Below the pieces are notes generated by a model that saw only the letters and a list, made by a program, of their open reading frames with translations, was not told the origin of the DNA and searched no databases. The position numbers were made by a program, and so were the translations under genes. From Clostridia bacterium (GTDB lineage Bacteria; Bacillota; Clostridia; Oscillospirales; CAG-272): 64,000 bases of DNA. Of the stretch, positions 1 to 7,906 are shown one piece after another (the first letter of the stretch is position 1; each line of letters starts with the position of its first letter). The DNA lies in assembly GCA_017461945.1 (NCBI GenBank), contig JAFTSB010000038.1, positions 1 through 64,000 on the forward strand, written 5' to 3'.

Positions 1-1
1 C

Positions 2-325
2 CTCGGGCTGGATCTTGCCGAAAAGAACGTGCTGTTTGCCGAGGCCATTGACATTGAGAAGCTGGCGGTCATTATTGCCACGGCGCGCGCCATCGAGGCG
101 GATAAGGACAAGGACGGCAAAGCGATTACCGGTACGAAAAAACGGAAATTGCAGACGTTTGTTAATTCCTTACGGCTCTCGGCGGCGGAAAAGTACATGG
201 TGATGGGGTATCTTGGGTATTCTAACGTCAATGGGGAAAGCGCCGTAAAGTCCCATATCAGCAAGCTGAATTTGAGCGCAAGCGAGAAGGAAAAGCTGCT
301 GGGATATAGTGGGTATGGGGCGTGA
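2..325 (+). CDS. 3' end of an unrecognised protein (5' truncated by window edge)
   Basis: The reading frame is open from base 2 to the TGA ending at 325, so this is about 107 C-terminal residues of a longer gene. A GTG at 29 is a possible start, but no ribosome binding site precedes it. The visible part is charged and ends in an imperfect duplicated pattern: an EKYMVMGYLGYSN-like block is followed about 30 residues later by EKEKLLGYSGYG. I recall similar short repeated tails at the C-termini of proteins from clostridial mobile elements, but this is family memory and not proof. A strong terminator follows, and the next gene is a tRNA whose 3' end faces this fragment, which would fit the end of an integrated element. 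No function is assigned. Confidence 0.6.
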   Translation, partial: LGLDLAEKNVLFAEAIDIEKLAVIIATARAIEADKDKDGKAITGTKKRKLQTFVNSLRLSAAEKYMVMGYLGYSNVNGESAVKSHISKLNLSASEKEKLLGYSGYGA

Positions 326-338
326 GGATAAACAAACA

Positions 339-370
339 AAAAGGAGAGGTGTGAAAAACCTCTCCTTTTT
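339..370 (+). terminator. Intrinsic terminator after the truncated first gene
   Basis: A 12-bp stem (arms 339-350 and 358-369, loop GTGAAAA) starts with an A-tract and ends in TTTTT, 14 bases after the stop codon. It should end the transcript of the 5'-truncated gene. Confidence 0.85.
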
Positions 371-483
371 AGGTACAAGAGTGGGTACGAAAATGGAATT
401 TTAGGCGCGTTTTGAAGGCTTTAAACGCGATTGCGTTGTGCAAATGAAACAAAAAAGACTTGATTAAATGTGCAATAAAAACA

Positions 484-511
484 AAAAATCGGGGCGCAAA
501 CCCCGATTTTT
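484..511 (-). terminator. Terminator of tRNA-Ala
   Basis: Read on the minus strand, a 7-bp stem (507-501 with 494-488) closes a 6-base loop and is followed by a T-run (plus-strand A-tract 483-488). It lies 7 bases beyond the CCA end of the tRNA. Confidence 0.8.
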
Positions 512-517
512 ACATTT

Positions 518-593
518 TGGTGGAGCATAGGGGATTCGAACCCCTGACCCCAACACTGCCAGTGTTGTGCGCTCCCAACTGCGCTAATGCCCC
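518..593 (-). tRNA. tRNA-Ala (anticodon GGC)
   Basis: The minus strand folds as a complete 76-nt cloverleaf. The acceptor is GGGGCAT with ATGCTCC (one G-T pair). The D arm is GCGC/GCGC, the anticodon stem CAACA/TGTTG carries loop CTGGCAG, and the T arm AGGGG-TTCGAAT-CCCCT has the invariant TTCGAAT loop. The encoded 3' end is ACCA. Anticodon GGC reads the Ala codon GCC. The CCA end lies at 518-520 and points left, towards the truncated gene at the window edge. Confidence 0.96.
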
Positions 594-696
594 GTATTCA
601 ACAGGCAATATTATAGCAGAAAAGAAGGGGGTTGTCAATACCTTTTTTGCAAAAATATACTTTTTTTCAAAAGAAACAGAAAAGAATGGAAAAATG

Positions 697-725
697 TTGA
701 CAGTATATTTATATTTTGATATAGT
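697..725 (+). promoter_or_regulatory. Sigma-A promoter of the SGNH-like lipoprotein
   Basis: TTGACA at 697-702, a 17-base spacer, and TATAGT at 720-725. The ribosome binding site AGAAGGAGAAGG follows, directly before the ATG at 755. Confidence 0.8.
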
Positions 726-754
726 AAAAGTGATAATTAGAGAAGGAGAAGGAT

Positions 755-1960
755 ATGAAACGCTTTTTGACTTTACTTGTATGCTTTGCCTTGCTATTGA
801 CCGTTTTTACGGCCTGCGACAATGACCAAGACGGTGACGACATCGCTGAGGTGATCGCCCCCGATGATCTGGCCGTTACCCGCAAGATCGGGGAATTTGC
901 GCAAGCTTGCTTTGCCGACAAGGATAGCAATATGACGTTGCGCTTGAAGCTACCAAAAGAATGGACATACACCAAGGCTGAGGGTGGTTATACTGTTATG
1001 CAAGAAGGCGAAGCGATCGGATCGGTCTATACCGGCCAATCTGCCGTCGAAAATATGAATTCCGCCAAGACGCTGACCTATCATGAGGTTGGCATTGAGA
1101 TCCTAACCGGCTTTTTGACCAAGGGCGATGTTACGGAGCCCTATTATCGGATGTTATTTTCCTTTAGCGAAGGAAGCAGAACTCGTGTCACCACGCTTGA
1201 GGTGAAGCAGAGCGTCATGGATGCGGTAATCGTGAAATGGTGCTCTCAGCCTGAGCTTCTGATGATCAAGGGCTATCATGATATCCCTGAGGTTCCTATG
1301 AACGAAGGCAATGGACAGGATGAGGTTCTTATGATTGGAAATAGCTTTTTGTATTCGCGTTATTCCAATCTGCAGGCTATTTTGCAGGATCTGATAAATG
1401 CCGGTGAAAAGGAAATCAATGTAGTGCGTGGCGCATATGGCTATGCGAGCGTTGAGACCTATGCCACCAGCGAGGAGGGAGACTATCCTGCCATTCGTGC
1501 CGATATTGCAGCCGGGCGCTTTTCCATTGTCTTTTTATGTGGTCTGTATAGCTCGGCCGATGTGACACACATTCAAACGATGATCGACCTTTGTGCCGAC
1601 TCTGGTACGCGCTTGGTGCTTTTGCCCGCACATAACGAGGCAAGCGCCCAGATCACCTATGCCCAAACCCAGTATCCAAATGTATATTGCTTGAATTGGA
1701 AGGCTGAGATCGATACGCTGATCGATTGCGGCGTGTTGCGAGATCACTTTGTAAACGAGGATCAGCACGGTCACAGCAAGCCTCTTGCGGGCTATGTGGG
1801 CGCCCACATGATCTATCGCAGTTTATTCGGTGAGCTGCCGCCCGCCTTGCCCGATGATTGTGAAAGCATCTCCAAGGCCGATGTGGCTGCCATTCTTGGC
1901 GATTATGTCAGTGAGGGCGTGCAGCGCGTAGCTGAGAGTGAGATCAAACGATTTTCATAA
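755..1960 (+). CDS. Lipoprotein with C-terminal SGNH-hydrolase-like domain
   Basis: A 401-residue exported lipoprotein. Residues 1-20 form a type II signal peptide with lipobox FTAC (lipidated Cys21), followed by an acidic linker. Residues about 40-165 form an unassigned alpha/beta domain. From about 188 the sequence resembles the SGNH/GDSL hydrolase fold: block I contains GNSF with the candidate nucleophile Ser197, and near 336-340 the D-x-H-G-H pattern could supply the Asp and His of the triad. The substrate cannot be told; carbohydrate or peptidoglycan esters are typical for the family. It has its own promoter, a good ribosome binding site and a terminator shared with the convergent lipase gene, so it is monocistronic. 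The lipoprotein call is firm. The hydrolase assignment is family-level only, and the N-terminal domain is unknown. Confidence 0.7.
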   Translation: MKRFLTLLVCFALLLTVFTACDNDQDGDDIAEVIAPDDLAVTRKIGEFAQACFADKDSNMTLRLKLPKEWTYTKAEGGYTVMQEGEAIGSVYTGQSAVENMNSAKTLTYHEVGIEILTGFLTKGDVTEPYYRMLFSFSEGSRTRVTTLEVKQSVMDAVIVKWCSQPELLMIKGYHDIPEVPMNEGNGQDEVLMIGNSFLYSRYSNLQAILQDLINAGEKEINVVRGAYGYASVETYATSEEGDYPAIRADIAAGRFSIVFLCGLYSSADVTHIQTMIDLCADSGTRLVLLPAHNEASAQITYAQTQYPNVYCLNWKAEIDTLIDCGVLRDHFVNEDQHGHSKPLAGYVGAHMIYRSLFGELPPALPDDCESISKADVAAILGDYVSEGVQRVAESEIKRFS

Positions 1961-2030
1961 AAAAACACCGCAGGGCAACATGCGTGTTCTCCGTTAAGGA
2001 CATCACGCTATTGCCCTGCGATCTTTTTAT
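1961..2030. terminator. Bidirectional palindromic terminator between convergent genes (palindrome family copy 1)
   Basis: Arms CGCAGGGCAA (1969-1978) and TTGCCCTGCG (2011-2020) enclose a second imperfect hairpin whose tip reads CTCCGTTAAGGA. A-tract and T-tract flank the stem, so it can end both transcripts. The inner core closely matches the palindrome at 56334-56403. Confidence 0.8.
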
Positions 2031-2806
2031 AGCTCGCGCTTTTCCAGCTCACGGCAGAGAGAAAGGTAAAAAGCATATACGGCGTTTTTCTTGTTTTTTC
2101 TTACCATAAAGTCCACGATTTGAGAATGAGAAAGAGGCTCCTCGGTGCAATGTCCTCTATACTCGGCATAGCGGCTGGAGCTTTGAGAGACCAGTCCGTC
2201 GGAGACGTCCCGCTCCCAATGGCGAGAGCAAAGCCATGGGATGCCCATTACAAAATCATCTCGGCTATTTTCCATAGCTGTGGAGTAGCTTTGCATAAAG
2301 ATGCCGTCGTGATGAAAATGCTCCAAAACGCCTTCCGGCGTGTGAGACAGCTGCCGGCAAACCTCCAGGGAATTGGGATGACAATCGCCCCCAAAGGTGT
2401 GATATACCATATCGAGAACCGCAGAGATCAGGCGCTTGACAGGGCGAGGAAGCGCATAGATCTTAGTGGCGACCTGTGAGCCATAATGTGGCGTACAAAG
2501 AAAGGTGACAGAGGCCACCTTGTCACTCATACCCAGATGGTCAATCATATAGCGACTGTCTAACCCACCCTTGGAATGTGCGATGAGGTTGACACGATCG
2601 GCTCCGGTTTTTTTCAAAACGCGAAGGATATACCTCTTTAGCTGCAGGGCGTTGGTTTCAATGGTTCCAAAGCCGTCGGTGGGGGCGGTGAAAACCGTAT
2701 ATCCGTGCTGACGCAGAATGCTTTCGATGTGCCCAAAGGCTTTAAAAAATGCGGTATCCTTCAGCATGATGCCGTGTACCAGCAGAATGGGATAGGTCGT
2801 TGCCAT
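2027..2806 (-). CDS. Alpha/beta hydrolase, lipase-like
   Basis: A 259-residue cytoplasmic-looking alpha/beta hydrolase without a signal peptide. An oxyanion-type HG (11-12) follows the first strand. The nucleophile elbow is AHSKGG with Ser78, and the other triad members are likely Asp203 (VSDGLVS) and His227 (LSHSQIVDF). The order and spacing match the triacylglycerol lipase/PGAP1-like branch, which hydrolyses ester bonds. The N-terminus, a strand running straight into LLVHGI, is typical of compact lipases. A GAGGTGAG ribosome binding site precedes the ATG. The gene is convergent with the lipoprotein upstream and shares its terminator. The real substrate is unknown, and the absence of an export signal argues against an extracellular lipase. 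Confidence 0.8.
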   Translation of the reverse strand: MATTYPILLVHGIMLKDTAFFKAFGHIESILRQHGYTVFTAPTDGFGTIETNALQLKRYILRVLKKTGADRVNLIAHSKGGLDSRYMIDHLGMSDKVASVTFLCTPHYGSQVATKIYALPRPVKRLISAVLDMVYHTFGGDCHPNSLEVCRQLSHTPEGVLEHFHHDGIFMQSYSTAMENSRDDFVMGIPWLCSRHWERDVSDGLVSQSSSRYAEYRGHCTEEPLSHSQIVDFMVRKNKKNAVYAFYLSLCRELEKREL

Positions 2807-2867
2807 ACACTCACCTCCGTTCGGTTTTTATTATAGCGGAATTGCGCGTGAAAGTAAAGTGCTTGAA

Positions 2868-3560
2868 TCAATCTTTATCCGCTGCCTGCTTTTTTTGCAT
2901 ACGAAGCCAGCAGAAAAAGCCGTAAAGATCGTTGACCAAAAATACAATAAAGCAAATGATGACAGAAAAATACGAAGGGTTCTTTATAGAGGCCATGAAC
3001 CACAGCACGATCAGTACAATATCGTTAGCGGCATACGCAAGGGCGAAAAAAGGACTGCGCCGCAGGGTGAGATAAACGGCGATAAAGCTGGTTGTGACCG
3101 AAAGGGTACTGAAGGGCAGATTTGCGGTTTGCAGAGCGCGCAAAATAAAGTAAAAGGTAACGGTGACCCCGGTTGTCAAAATCAGCAAGAGCGGCAGCTC
3201 TTTGGGCGTCAAGCGACTGACACGCACCTGTGCGCGGTTCCCCTTATAAGGATTTTTTAACCATGTGATCAAGGCAAATAGCGCCATCGGGGCGGACATG
3301 CCAAGGTAGGTGATCATTTCGCCGTAATAGGCGCAGGAAAAGGAGATCCATCCGTAAATCAGACTGAAAACAATAATCAGCGCTTGCCCGATGGGATTTC
3401 CCTTGGCGTTTAAAAGCAAGGCGCTGACTCCGATCAGAGAAGCGATCATGGCGATGTAATTGGATCGGTCAAAAAGAATAAAAATCAATACGATCAAGAG
3501 TGCGGATATCCCCCAAAGAAGGCGATCGGCAATCGAAAAATAATGCGAGTCCTTTTGCAT
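2868..3560 (-). CDS. pnuC: PnuC-type nicotinamide riboside / vitamin precursor transporter
   Basis: A 230-residue integral membrane protein with about seven hydrophobic helices and a short charged C-terminus. The pattern matches the PnuC family, which takes up nicotinamide riboside (or related B-vitamin precursors) by facilitated diffusion and trapping by phosphorylation. Typical features are the late helix signature around NDIVLIVLW and the WLRMQKK end. I place the start at 3560 because GGAGGAG lies 5 bases upstream. An in-frame ATG 13 codons earlier has no such site and would fall inside a leader hairpin. The gene is transcribed alone from the promoter at 3656-3684 through an 89-base leader that looks like an attenuator. 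The exact cargo is not deducible. Confidence 0.85.
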   Translation of the reverse strand: MQKDSHYFSIADRLLWGISALLIVLIFILFDRSNYIAMIASLIGVSALLLNAKGNPIGQALIIVFSLIYGWISFSCAYYGEMITYLGMSAPMALFALITWLKNPYKGNRAQVRVSRLTPKELPLLLILTTGVTVTFYFILRALQTANLPFSTLSVTTSFIAVYLTLRRSPFFALAYAANDIVLIVLWFMASIKNPSYFSVIICFIVFLVNDLYGFFCWLRMQKKQAADKD

Positions 3561-3649
3561 AGCTCCTCCAAAAAAGAAAACGCCACAGCACGTCTTCAAA
3601 GACCTAACGACGTACAGAGGCGCTACCCGGTGGCAGTATCATATATCCC
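3561..3649 (-). promoter_or_regulatory. pnuC 5' leader with attenuator-like alternative hairpins
   Basis: On the minus strand GCGCC (3623-3619) and inner ACGTC (3613-3609) pair with GACGT (3594-3590) and GGCG (3584-3581). A T-rich run (3580-3570) follows at once, so this is a plausible intrinsic terminator just before the ribosome binding site. The 3586-3582 segment GTGGC can instead pair with GCCAC at 3634-3630, which would break the terminator. This is the layout of a riboswitch or attenuator. I recognise no known aptamer consensus in the 89 bases. Confidence 0.45.
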
Positions 3650-3655
3650 GTATAA

Positions 3656-3684
3656 AGTATAACATATTTCTTTTGAAAAAGCAA
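3656..3684 (-). promoter_or_regulatory. pnuC promoter
   Basis: Minus strand TTGCTT (3684-3679), a 17-base spacer, TATACT (3661-3656). It lies back to back with the topB promoter, only 9 bases apart. Confidence 0.7.
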
Positions 3685-3693
3685 TAGCTTGCA

Positions 3694-3722
3694 TTGACTT
3701 TGCATCATATCTATGATAAAAT
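3694..3722 (+). promoter_or_regulatory. topB promoter
   Basis: TTGACT at 3694-3699, a 17-base spacer, TAAAAT at 3717-3722, about 35 bases before the GTG start of topB. Confidence 0.7.
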
Positions 3723-3757
3723 TATAACAAGGTTTGCAAAAGGGAGGAGGGGAGAGC

Positions 3758-5872
3758 GTGATTCTGATCATCGCCGAAAAGCCCAGCTTGGCGCGGAATA
3801 TTGCGGCAGGCATTGGCCAGTTGGCCAGGCGCGACGGGTATTTAGAAGGCTGTGGCTATTTGGTAACGTGGGCCTTCGGTCATTTGTTTTCGCTTTGTGA
3901 CATCGAACACTATAACCCCGCCCCCGAAGGAACAAACGGGCGTTGGTGTATGGAAAATCTCCCTTGTATTCCGCCCCAATTCCGTTTTGAATTGCGAAAG
4001 GGTGATGATAAGCGCCCCGATGCCGGTGTTGAAAAGCAATTTGCGGTGATACGCAATCTGTGCCATCGCCCCGATGTCGATACCATTGTCAATGCAGGAG
4101 ACGCCGATCGGGAGGGGGAGATCATCGTCCGTCTTTGCATTATGCACGCCGATCCCCCACGAGATAAGCAATACAAGCGCCTGTGGCTCCCCGATCAAAC
4201 ACCCGAGACCGTGGCAGCTGCCCTTGCGGATATGAAAGAGTCCAAGGAATATCGCAACCTTGCAAACGAGGGTTTTGCGCGCACCTATATTGACTGGCTC
4301 TATGGCGTGAATTTAACGCGATACGCCACCTTAAAAATGGGCACTTTACTGCGTGTTGGCCGTGTGATCGTACCCATCGTGCGCGCCATTTATGACCGCG
4401 ATATGGCCATTCGTCATTTTGTGCCGTCAAAATACTATGCGATCATCAGCAATGCCGAAACCAACGGCGAGAACGTGGAGCTGAAAAGCGAGCGGAAATA
4501 CGAGCTGGCAGATGCGGTAAAGGCAGGGAATTGCTGCACGATGTATAATCGTCGCGGCGCCACGGTAACCGCCGTGAAAAAGAAAAAGGATATTTTGGCA
4601 CCGGGCAAACTGTTCTCACTTTCTAAATTACAGAATTTGCTTGGTAAAAAGCATAAAATGTCGATGTCCGAGAGTTTGGAGATCATTCAAGGGCTTTACG
4701 AAAAGGGCTATTTGACCTATCCCCGTACCAATTCCGAATATCTGGCCACCGCCGAAAAGGATAAGATGAAAAAGATCATTGGCCAGATCGGCAAGATGGG
4801 CTATCCGGTCACTTTCAAGGATAGCAAAAAGATCTTTGACGACAGCAAGATCGAGTCTCACTCGGCCTTGACTCCCACTTATAAGATCCCGGATAAGAAT
4901 ACGCTGTCACAAAAGGAAAGTCTGGTTTATTCCACCGTATTCCGCCGCTTTGTGGCTGTGTTTTGTGCTGAGCCCTGCGTGGGTGAGCGTACGGAGATCA
5001 CCATTCAAGTGGGAGAGTATGAAACCTTTACTTTAAAAGGCCTTGTCATTGCAGAAAAGGGTTGGATGAAATATGACGACGCCACCCAAAAGGACAAGGT
5101 TCTCCCCAAGCTTTCCAAAGGGGATACCGTTCATGTGGATTTTAAGCCCGTGGAAAAAGAAACCACGCCCCCCAAGCATTATACCATTGAGACCCTGAAC
5201 AACTATTTAAAAAATCCTTTTCGCGAGGAAAAGGCCGCCATGGAAGAGGATGCGGATGACGATGATACCGAAGAATATCGCGCCATTTTAGAGGGCTTGG
5301 AGCTTGGCACCGAGGCAACACGAACGGGCATCATTGACAATGCCAGAAAGAGTCAGTATATTGCCTTGAACAAGGATGTATACACGCTGCTGCCGGGCGG
5401 TGAATATCTCATCGAGTCGTTGGACCGCCTGCAGATTCGCATGGACAAGCATCGCACCAGCGAAATGGGACGGGCGTTGAAACGAGTATTCCGTGGTGAA
5501 ATGACAGTTGAGGACAGCGTTGCTATGGCGGCGGATGAAATCAAAGAGGTCTTTGATCGCCCTGCTGCATCGTTGGAGGAGGACATGGAGATCGGTTTGT
5601 TCGGGGAGGATGTTGGCATCTGTCCTCTGTGCGGCCGCCCGGTGATGCGTGGCAGATTCAGCTATGGTTGCCGCGGCTATAAAGAGGGCTGCGATTTCAA
5701 GGTGAATCTTTTCATTTGCGGCCGCCCCATCTCCGTGGCCAACATGCAAAAGCTGTTAACGGAGGGCAAAACCGCAAAGATCAAGGGCTTTGTTTCAAAA
5801 AAGAACGGAAAGAGCTTTGACGCCAGCCTGAAAATGCAGGAGGGCAAAGCGGTATTTGATTTTGGAGAGTGA
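3758..5872 (+). CDS. topB: DNA topoisomerase III (type IA)
   Basis: A 704-residue type IA topoisomerase that relaxes and decatenates DNA through a 5'-phosphotyrosine. The N-terminal Toprim domain has the catalytic Glu in IIAEKPSLA (residues 4-12) and the acidic DADREGE near 115. The active-site tyrosine is Tyr321 in LTYPRTNS. The body ends with a treble-clef-like zinc segment CPLCGRP...GCRGYKEGC, then a short tail. I choose the GTG at 3758 because GGGAGGAGGGG lies just upstream and the family starts with this first strand; the earlier TTG at 3734 falls before the ribosome binding site. TopB is found both in clostridial chromosomes and on integrative elements. Here the neighbours are housekeeping genes, so a chromosomal role in replication and recombination is likelier. 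Confidence 0.93.
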   Translation: MILIIAEKPSLARNIAAGIGQLARRDGYLEGCGYLVTWAFGHLFSLCDIEHYNPAPEGTNGRWCMENLPCIPPQFRFELRKGDDKRPDAGVEKQFAVIRNLCHRPDVDTIVNAGDADREGEIIVRLCIMHADPPRDKQYKRLWLPDQTPETVAAALADMKESKEYRNLANEGFARTYIDWLYGVNLTRYATLKMGTLLRVGRVIVPIVRAIYDRDMAIRHFVPSKYYAIISNAETNGENVELKSERKYELADAVKAGNCCTMYNRRGATVTAVKKKKDILAPGKLFSLSKLQNLLGKKHKMSMSESLEIIQGLYEKGYLTYPRTNSEYLATAEKDKMKKIIGQIGKMGYPVTFKDSKKIFDDSKIESHSALTPTYKIPDKNTLSQKESLVYSTVFRRFVAVFCAEPCVGERTEITIQVGEYETFTLKGLVIAEKGWMKYDDATQKDKVLPKLSKGDTVHVDFKPVEKETTPPKHYTIETLNNYLKNPFREEKAAMEEDADDDDTEEYRAILEGLELGTEATRTGIIDNARKSQYIALNKDVYTLLPGGEYLIESLDRLQIRMDKHRTSEMGRALKRVFRGEMTVEDSVAMAADEIKEVFDRPAASLEEDMEIGLFGEDVGICPLCGRPVMRGRFSYGCRGYKEGCDFKVNLFICGRPISVANMQKLLTEGKTAKIKGFVSKKNGKSFDASLKMQEGKAVFDFGE

Positions 5873-5951
5873 GTGCATGAGTCGTTTTTAGAAGTATCAA
5901 AGAAATGACACACGGCTTAGTGTCGAAATGGCGACAAAATTTGCGAAAGAC

Positions 5952-5980
5952 TTGACATTCGGATTTATAATTTATATAAT
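5952..5980 (+). promoter_or_regulatory. Consensus sigma-A promoter of the sorbitol-6-phosphate dehydrogenase operon
   Basis: A perfect TTGACA (5952-5957), a 17-base spacer, and a perfect TATAAT (5975-5980), in a very AT-rich context. AAAGAGG precedes the ATG at 6017. This is the strongest-looking promoter in the window. Confidence 0.88.
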
Positions 5981-6016
5981 TTATTTAATAAATAATTTTG
6001 AAAGAGGTATTTAGTT

Positions 6017-6820
6017 ATGGAATCTTGGCTGAATATTGAAGGCAAATCGATTATTGTTACCGGTGCCGCTTCCGGCATTGGTCTGGCTTGCGCCCAGGAA
6101 CTGCTGAATGACGGTGCTTATGTAACCGTTTGTGATATCGCAGAAAATGCTCCCGCTCTTGAGGAGGGTAACGGAAAGCTGTTGTATGTCCGCACTGACG
6201 TGACCAGCAAGGCCAGCGTCGATGCTATGATCGCAAAGGTTGTAGAGACCTTTGGCGGCATTGACGTGATCGTCAACAACGCCGGTATCAACATTCCCCG
6301 TCTACTGGTGGACGAGGGCAATCAGTATGAGTTGGACGAGGACGTTTGGGATAAGGTTATGAACGTTAACGTCAAGGGTCTGTTCCTGTGCTCTCAGGCC
6401 GCAGGCCGCGTTATGCTGAAGGCAGGCAAGGGCGTTATTATCAATATGTCCTCTGAATGCGGCCTTGAGGGCTCTGAGGGACAGAGCGTTTACGCCGCCA
6501 GCAAGAACGCCGTTAACGCCTTGACTCGTTCTTGGGCCAAGGAGCTTGGCAAGAAGAACATCCGCGTGGTTGGCGTTGCCCCCGGTATTCTGGAGGCTAC
6601 CGGTCTGCGCACCATTTCTTATGAGACTGCGCTGGCTTACACTCGCGGCATCACTGTTGATCAGCTACGCGCAGGCTATAGCAAGACCGGCACCACGCCG
6701 CTTGGCCGTTCTGGCAAGCTTTCTGAGGTGGCAAATCTGGTTGCTTTCCTTGCGTCTGACCGTTCCTCTTACATTCACGGCGTTACCATCAACGTGGCAG
6801 GTGGCAAGACTCGCGGCTAA
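6017..6820 (+). CDS. Sorbitol-6-phosphate 2-dehydrogenase (SDR family)
   Basis: A 267-residue short-chain dehydrogenase. The Rossmann signature TGAASGIG is at 15-22, NNAG at 87-90, and the catalytic Ser145/146, Tyr159 and Lys163 are in SVYAASK. The long conserved segments around GINIPRLLVDE, SSECGLEGSEGQ and the C-terminal NVAGGKTRG match, as I remember it, the lactobacillal GutF enzyme, which oxidises D-sorbitol 6-phosphate to fructose 6-phosphate with NAD. No sorbitol phosphotransferase gene is in the window, so the sugar phosphate must come from elsewhere or the true substrate is a related polyol phosphate. It is first in an operon with a PHP protein and a phosphatase. Codon use looks strongly adapted, in line with the consensus promoter. 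Confidence 0.8.
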   Translation: MESWLNIEGKSIIVTGAASGIGLACAQELLNDGAYVTVCDIAENAPALEEGNGKLLYVRTDVTSKASVDAMIAKVVETFGGIDVIVNNAGINIPRLLVDEGNQYELDEDVWDKVMNVNVKGLFLCSQAAGRVMLKAGKGVIINMSSECGLEGSEGQSVYAASKNAVNALTRSWAKELGKKNIRVVGVAPGILEATGLRTISYETALAYTRGITVDQLRAGYSKTGTTPLGRSGKLSEVANLVAFLASDRSSYIHGVTINVAGGKTRG

Positions 6821-6857
6821 TTCCGCTTTGATTTTCTGGTAAAAGGAGAACTGTATT

Positions 6858-7904
6858 ATGCGCCAGTATCTGTTGCCCGAAATGGGAAAATTTTATAAGG
6901 TCAATATGCACAGCCATTCCACCTTTTCGGATGGCCAGAATACCCCCGAGGAGATCAAGGAGGCATATAAGTCAAAGGGATATGCAGCTGTTGCTTATAC
7001 CGAGCACGAGCATATTGTGGATCTGACTCACCTCAACGATGAGGATTTTATTGCCTTGACCTCGTACGAATACGACTTTAATACCTGCAAGACAGCCCCC
7101 TCCTCTTATTACGAGCAGGAAGCTCCCATCAATTTTTCCTATAAAGAATGCCTGCATCTGAACCTATATGCCAAGGATCCCCATAACGTTAAGGCCATTT
7201 GCCACAACCCCAAGTTTGTACATTGCGGCAATGCTAAGCTGTATCGCGAGACGGCACAATACGTGGGTAACGGCGACTATCATCAGGAATTTACTGTAGA
7301 ATGCTTTAACGAGGTTATTAAGACCGCCAAGGAAAATGGTTTTTTGGTGATCTATAATCACCCCACCTGGTCGATGAATACCTATGAAACCTACTCGAAA
7401 CTGGAGGGGTTAGACGGTCTGGAGATCGTCAATGGCGGCAGCGACTATTCCTCTGATATGGATTATGTGCCCTATGTGTATGACCAGATGTCTCGCCTTG
7501 GCAAGCGTATGATCTGCGTTGGCGGTGATGACAATCACGGCACCCATGGCTTTTTCCGCGCTTGGACGATGATCAAGGCCGAGCAGCTGACTCACGAGGC
7601 GTTGATCCGTGGCTTGGAGAAGGGCAATTGCTATGCCTCCAGCGGCCCTGAAATCTACGATCTTTATGTAGAGGATGGACAAGTATACATTCATTGCTCT
7701 GCGGCTAAGGCAATTTATTATAGCACCGCAAGCCGCCGAAAGGGTGTAAAAAAGGCTCCCAAGGGTGGGGAGCTTCTGACCGAGGCATCCTTCGCTATTG
7801 ATCCCAACGATACCTTCTTCCGTTTGACGGTAAAGGATGCTGAGGGCGAGCACGCCAATACCCGTGTGTTCTGGTTGGATGAATTAGAGGGCTTTCGTTC
7901 GTAA
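6858..7904 (+). CDS. PHP-domain metal-dependent phosphoesterase
   Basis: A 348-residue protein with a PHP (polymerase and histidinol phosphatase) domain. Metal ligands are visible in HSHSTFSDG (His18, His20, Asp25), TEHEH (Glu49, His50), NHPTW in the middle and GGDDNHG near 220. The family binds two or three metals and hydrolyses phosphoesters, for example nucleoside 3',5'-bisphosphates or short RNA ends. Residues about 260-348 form an extra C-terminal beta-rich domain seen in some PHP proteins. GGAG at 6845 sets the ATG. It lies 37 bases after the dehydrogenase and 2 bases before the phosphatase, so the three are probably one operon. A role in sugar-phosphate turnover is an inference from this context. 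Confidence 0.8.
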   Translation: MRQYLLPEMGKFYKVNMHSHSTFSDGQNTPEEIKEAYKSKGYAAVAYTEHEHIVDLTHLNDEDFIALTSYEYDFNTCKTAPSSYYEQEAPINFSYKECLHLNLYAKDPHNVKAICHNPKFVHCGNAKLYRETAQYVGNGDYHQEFTVECFNEVIKTAKENGFLVIYNHPTWSMNTYETYSKLEGLDGLEIVNGGSDYSSDMDYVPYVYDQMSRLGKRMICVGGDDNHGTHGFFRAWTMIKAEQLTHEALIRGLEKGNCYASSGPEIYDLYVEDGQVYIHCSAAKAIYYSTASRRKGVKKAPKGGELLTEASFAIDPNDTFFRLTVKDAEGEHANTRVFWLDELEGFRS

Positions 7905-7906
7905 TC

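Larger units (their letters stand above)
326..754. other. Non-coding stretch holding terminators, a tRNA and a promoter
   Basis: These 429 bases have no credible protein gene. They hold the terminator at 339-370, a featureless AT-rich segment at 371-482, the tRNA terminator at 484-511, tRNA-Ala at 518-593, and the promoter at 697-725. The 371-517 segment, next to the tRNA 3' end, is where an attachment junction would be expected if the first gene belongs to an integrated element. Confidence 0.7.

Noticed and set aside
460..825. Reading frame giving a protein that includes HRGFEPLTPTLPVLC
   Set aside because: This is a known artefact: it is translated from the antisense of tRNA-Ala and has no ribosome binding site.
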